From positions 1,798,001 to 1,862,000 of the forward strand of contig NC_016620.1 of NCBI RefSeq assembly GCF_000210915.2: DNA of 64,000 nucleotides. The letters are read 5' to 3'. This DNA is from Halobacteriovorax marinus SJ. Lineage in GTDB: Bacteria; Bdellovibrionota; Bacteriovoracia; Bacteriovoracales; Bacteriovoracaceae. Below are positions 61,159 to 64,000 of the stretch, one piece after another (the stretch's first letter is position 1; each line of letters opens with the position of its first letter). The translations under genes and the position numbers were made by a program. Under the pieces are notes generated by a model. That model was not told the origin of the DNA. It saw nothing but the letters and a program-made list of their open reading frames with translations, and did no database searches.

Positions 61159-62147
61159 TGAAGAATATTCTGCTCTTATGCGGAGGCGGCGGTAGTGAAC
61201 ACGAAGTCTCACTACGCTCTGCCAATTATATCTACGACGAATTAGAGAAAGTTAATCTCTACAATGTCTTTAAAGTTGAAATCAAGGCCAATGGCGACCG
61301 AGTCGATCATCATGGCCAATTGTGCGAACTTAGAAAAGCGGGTGAACTCTATTACCCAAGTAGTGATCAAACCCATAAATTAGACTTTGCCATTCCTTGT
61401 ATTCACGGTCCTCCGGGAGAGAATGGAGTCATTCAATCAATATTTGAATTAATGGGTCTTCCCTATTTGGGTTGCTCTCCAGAGCCTAGCCAAACGTGCT
61501 TTAATAAAGTGAGCACTAAATTGTGGCTCGATGCTCTGAAGGTTCCCAATACCCCCTATATTTATCTAAGCGATGAATCGAGAGAAAGTATTTCTGCTGC
61601 AGAAGAATTCTTCAACGCAAATAAAGACGTTTATATTAAAGCTGCAAGTCAGGGCTCCTCTGTTGGCTGTTACCATGTAACTAGTCTTGAGGATTTAGAG
61701 AGTACAATTCTCTCTGCCTTTAAGTTCTCTGAGTATGTTTTAATCGAAAGAACTCTAAAGGCCAGAGAACTCGAAGTAAGTGCTTTCGAATATAATAATG
61801 AAGTCGTCATAACGGCCCCTGGTGAAATTATTTGCCCAGATGGTTTTTACGACTACGATCAAAAATACTCAAATGACAGCGCTACTAAAACAGAGGTTAA
61901 TGCCAAAGGTCTATCAGCAGAGCAAATCAATGATATTAAATCCTATTCGCTCAAGGCTTTCAAAGGTCTAAAGCTTAGACACTTATCGCGCATAGACTTC
62001 TTTCTTACAGAAGAGGGCAAAGTATATCTTAACGAGATCAATACTTTCCCAGGTATGACATCAATCTCTATGTTTCCAAAAATGATGGAAAATCATGGAG
62101 TAAAATTCTCAGAATATCTAAGAAAAATTATAGAGGAATCCACATAA
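61158..62147 (+). CDS. ddl: D-alanine--D-alanine ligase
   Basis: 329 residues. ATP-grasp ligase features: CGGGGSEHEVSL at the N-terminus, IHGPPGENGVIQ, KAASQGSSVGCY and the metal-binding NEINTFPGMTSISMFP. It joins two D-alanines for peptidoglycan precursors. Translation is coupled to thrS through TAATG. The gene after it begins 22 bases downstream. Confidence 0.92.
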   Translation: MKNILLLCGGGGSEHEVSLRSANYIYDELEKVNLYNVFKVEIKANGDRVDHHGQLCELRKAGELYYPSSDQTHKLDFAIPCIHGPPGENGVIQSIFELMGLPYLGCSPEPSQTCFNKVSTKLWLDALKVPNTPYIYLSDESRESISAAEEFFNANKDVYIKAASQGSSVGCYHVTSLEDLESTILSAFKFSEYVLIERTLKARELEVSAFEYNNEVVITAPGEIICPDGFYDYDQKYSNDSATKTEVNAKGLSAEQINDIKSYSLKAFKGLKLRHLSRIDFFLTEEGKVYLNEINTFPGMTSISMFPKMMENHGVKFSEYLRKIIEEST

Positions 62148-62169
62148 GACTTAAAAAAGGCGGATTAAA

Positions 62170-64000
62170 ATGAAGCTTCCAATTATTGGTAAAGAAACAG
62201 AAGAACACTCTAAGGCAAGACTTGCCAACTCCTACGCAAATAACCTCATTCCACCAGAAAAGAAAAATTACTTAACTGATCTAAAGAAATCAACTGGACC
62301 ATTTCTAGCGATAACTGATCATAACGATGAAACTAAATATCTAATGGACGCGGCTTCGCAAATTGCGACACTAGGCCTTGGCTTCTCCCCCTCTGTTTTC
62401 TTTGGAGCTGCCCACTACCTATCTAGCTGGACAAATGATTCAAATTCAAAAGAGTTCCACTCCATAAGAAAGGCCTTAACTGAAACTCTTAAGAGAAAAA
62501 CGAATTGGCCAAAACTAGATTTAACAATTTGTAACTCAGGTGCTGAGGCTAACGAAATTGCCCTTGGATACTGTTATAAAAAAAGGGTGAATAAGAACGC
62601 CAATAAAGTTCTCGCCTTTGAGGGAAGTTTTCATGGCAGAATGATGATCACACTCTCTAGTACGTGGAACAAAGTAAAGCGTGAACCCTTTGAATGGCCA
62701 GGTCATGAAACAATCTACTGCACATTTCCTGAGTTAGAAACTGACCTAATTCACCAAAGTGCACCTAAGGACTGGAGAAGCTTTTGGGCCAGCAGCTGTG
62801 CGCTCGAACTTGAAATCCCTAAAGATTGGAATAAAGATTCACAGATTGAAAAAGAAATTAACTCTCTCTTAGAAGTTAGAGAAAAAATAAAGACAAAAGA
62901 AATCTTCGCTATTCTCATTGAGCCAATGCAATGTGAGGGTGGTGACCGCTACAGTAGTGGGCGTTTTAACGAAGCCCTCATTCTCATGGCAAGATCCTTT
63001 GGTATTCCTGTTATCTTTGATGAAGTTCAAACAGGCTTTCACCTTGGAAAAGAATTCTTTTGGCATAAAGAATTTAACTTAAGAGATGACCAAGACAAAG
63101 AACTCTATCCCGACTATGTAGTTTGCGCCAAGAAAGCTCAAGTTGGATTAGTTCTCTCACATAACGAAGAAACTAAAAAAGAAGAGCTACAAGTATCTTC
63201 TGTCATTAGAGGCTATCTTCATGCTGTAGCACTAGATCAGTCACAAGATCTCATACACAACCTTGAAAAGTCAGCTCGAGTTCTCTTAGATGATTTATGT
63301 AAAAAGTTTGAAGGAAAGATCACTAGACCTAGAGTCAATGGAATGGCCTTTGCTTTTGAGCTTCCTAGTGCAGAGATAACGACAGAGTTTATCAATAGAA
63401 GATTTGATCACGGCCTTCTCTACTATCCAGCAGGGGCCAAGACACTTCGCTTTAGACTTAATACAAGTTTCACAAAGGGAGATATTGAGTTTCTCTTTGA
63501 AAGACTTGATCAAATGGCCGGTGAGATCTTAAATAACGAAGGTCCAAAGCCTATTAAAGAAATTGAAACTAGAGATAGAAATCTCGCGTCGATTTATGAA
63601 TGGCAGGAACTTCTCCTACTCACAAAATTGAAAGTCTTAACTGGAGAGAAACTTGACAATGAAATGTTTCAAGAAAAAATCTACTCACTCTTTGAAAAGT
63701 CTACTGGTCATAAAATCATTAGAATAGACAAAGAGAACTTTTCAAAATGGAAGGATAAGATCCATCAAATGCAGTTGGATATCTATGAGCCTACGAGACA
63801 AACTGAAATTGAAAAGTTTGAATACTGTGCTACTAGCGAAAAAGGTCAGGCAGTAGGTATCATTCAAGGTGATAAGTTACTGGCCATGAGCTTTAGCTCT
63901 CCCCTTTCTCTCAATCCGTTTGAAAGAGGCGTGAGAAATGATCCTGACTTTAACAACCCAAATGCTCTCTACATGGTCGACTCCACAGTAGGTAAAGAGC
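62170..64000 (+). CDS. Class III aminotransferase with C-terminal acetyltransferase-like region (partial)
   Basis: The frame is open to the window end: 610 codons are seen and no stop. Residues 1-450 are a class III PLP aminotransferase: NSGAEANEIALGY at 122-134, GSFHGRMM, IEPMQCEGGDRY, DEVQTGFHLG with Asp284, and a likely Schiff-base Lys321/322 in CAKKAQVG. From about 500 to the end (LDIYEPTRQTEIEKFEYC, GQAVGIIQGDKLLAM) the pattern suggests a GNAT fold. Class III enzymes move amino groups of omega-amino acids or lysine. It follows ddl by 22 bases with GGCGGA as ribosome site. Confidence 0.72.
   Translation, partial: MKLPIIGKETEEHSKARLANSYANNLIPPEKKNYLTDLKKSTGPFLAITDHNDETKYLMDAASQIATLGLGFSPSVFFGAAHYLSSWTNDSNSKEFHSIRKALTETLKRKTNWPKLDLTICNSGAEANEIALGYCYKKRVNKNANKVLAFEGSFHGRMMITLSSTWNKVKREPFEWPGHETIYCTFPELETDLIHQSAPKDWRSFWASSCALELEIPKDWNKDSQIEKEINSLLEVREKIKTKEIFAILIEPMQCEGGDRYSSGRFNEALILMARSFGIPVIFDEVQTGFHLGKEFFWHKEFNLRDDQDKELYPDYVVCAKKAQVGLVLSHNEETKKEELQVSSVIRGYLHAVALDQSQDLIHNLEKSARVLLDDLCKKFEGKITRPRVNGMAFAFELPSAEITTEFINRRFDHGLLYYPAGAKTLRFRLNTSFTKGDIEFLFERLDQMAGEILNNEGPKPIKEIETRDRNLASIYEWQELLLLTKLKVLTGEKLDNEMFQEKIYSLFEKSTGHKIIRIDKENFSKWKDKIHQMQLDIYEPTRQTEIEKFEYCATSEKGQAVGIIQGDKLLAMSFSSPLSLNPFERGVRNDPDFNNPNALYMVDSTVGKE

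Noticed and set aside
1-64000. tRNA or rRNA genes, CRISPR arrays, insertion sequences, prophage
   Set aside because: No cloverleaf-like segments, no regularly spaced repeats, no transposase or integrase motifs were seen on either strand.

Overview
The window looks like the chromosome of a low-GC Gram-negative predator of the Bdellovibrio-and-like group, most likely Halobacteriovorax/Bacteriovorax. This is inferred from overall AT richness, many lipoproteins and outer-membrane barrels, an L,D-transpeptidase, a PilZ protein, large secreted proteases and typical housekeeping genes; no marker gene here proves it. Coding density is very high. No stretch above 300 bases lacks a gene (largest gaps about 240 and 230 bases). 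I saw no rRNA, tRNA, CRISPR array, insertion sequence or prophage.

Bases 1-5.7 kb: 3' end of a Tex-like S1 protein, a YfhO-like membrane protein with an ELWxxDGT-repeat lipoprotein, and two small cysteine-containing secreted proteins on opposite strands. 5.8-10.5 kb (minus): fadI-fadJ beta-oxidation genes followed by a LolC/E-like permease. 10.6-16 kb: outer-membrane proteins, an orphan Flp-type pilin, and a KDO transferase (waaA) overlapping a flavoprotein-like gene. 16-24.7 kb (plus): a GYF-type membrane protein, then tmk-holB-ricT-sbcD-sbcC. 24.7-31.5 kb: asnS with a PfkB sugar/nucleoside kinase, a histone-H1-like lysine-rich protein, a YceI fusion, yaaA, a membrane PilZ protein and rsmJ. 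31.5-43 kb: a fused two-subunit glycine dehydrogenase, a TrmK-like methyltransferase, a UshA-like nucleotidase, a secreted zinc peptidase, an L,D-transpeptidase, an FKBP lipoprotein, an e(P4)-type phosphatase and RNase HI.

43.3-49 kb is the most striking part. An outer-membrane barrel gene and a 1343-residue metzincin-type lipoprotein form an operon behind a textbook sigma-54 promoter (TGGCAC-N5-TTGCA), with three copies of an ACACCGA half-site just upstream. This suggests a switch-controlled surface protease system, plausibly tied to the predatory life cycle.

49.2-59.2 kb: a DksA-like protein that has lost three of four zinc cysteines, a membrane-anchored ferredoxin, the classic rimP-nusA-infB-rbfA-truB operon (minus), and a TPR/winged-helix regulator heading a small operon with a palindrome inside its promoter. 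59.4-64 kb (plus): thrS lacking the TGS domain, ddl, and the start of a class III aminotransferase that continues into an acetyltransferase-like region and runs off the window.

Two window-wide impressions: the tetranucleotide GGCC is much commoner than the base composition predicts, and several genes lack a Shine-Dalgarno sequence, with either a hairpin or a -10 box directly before the start codon.
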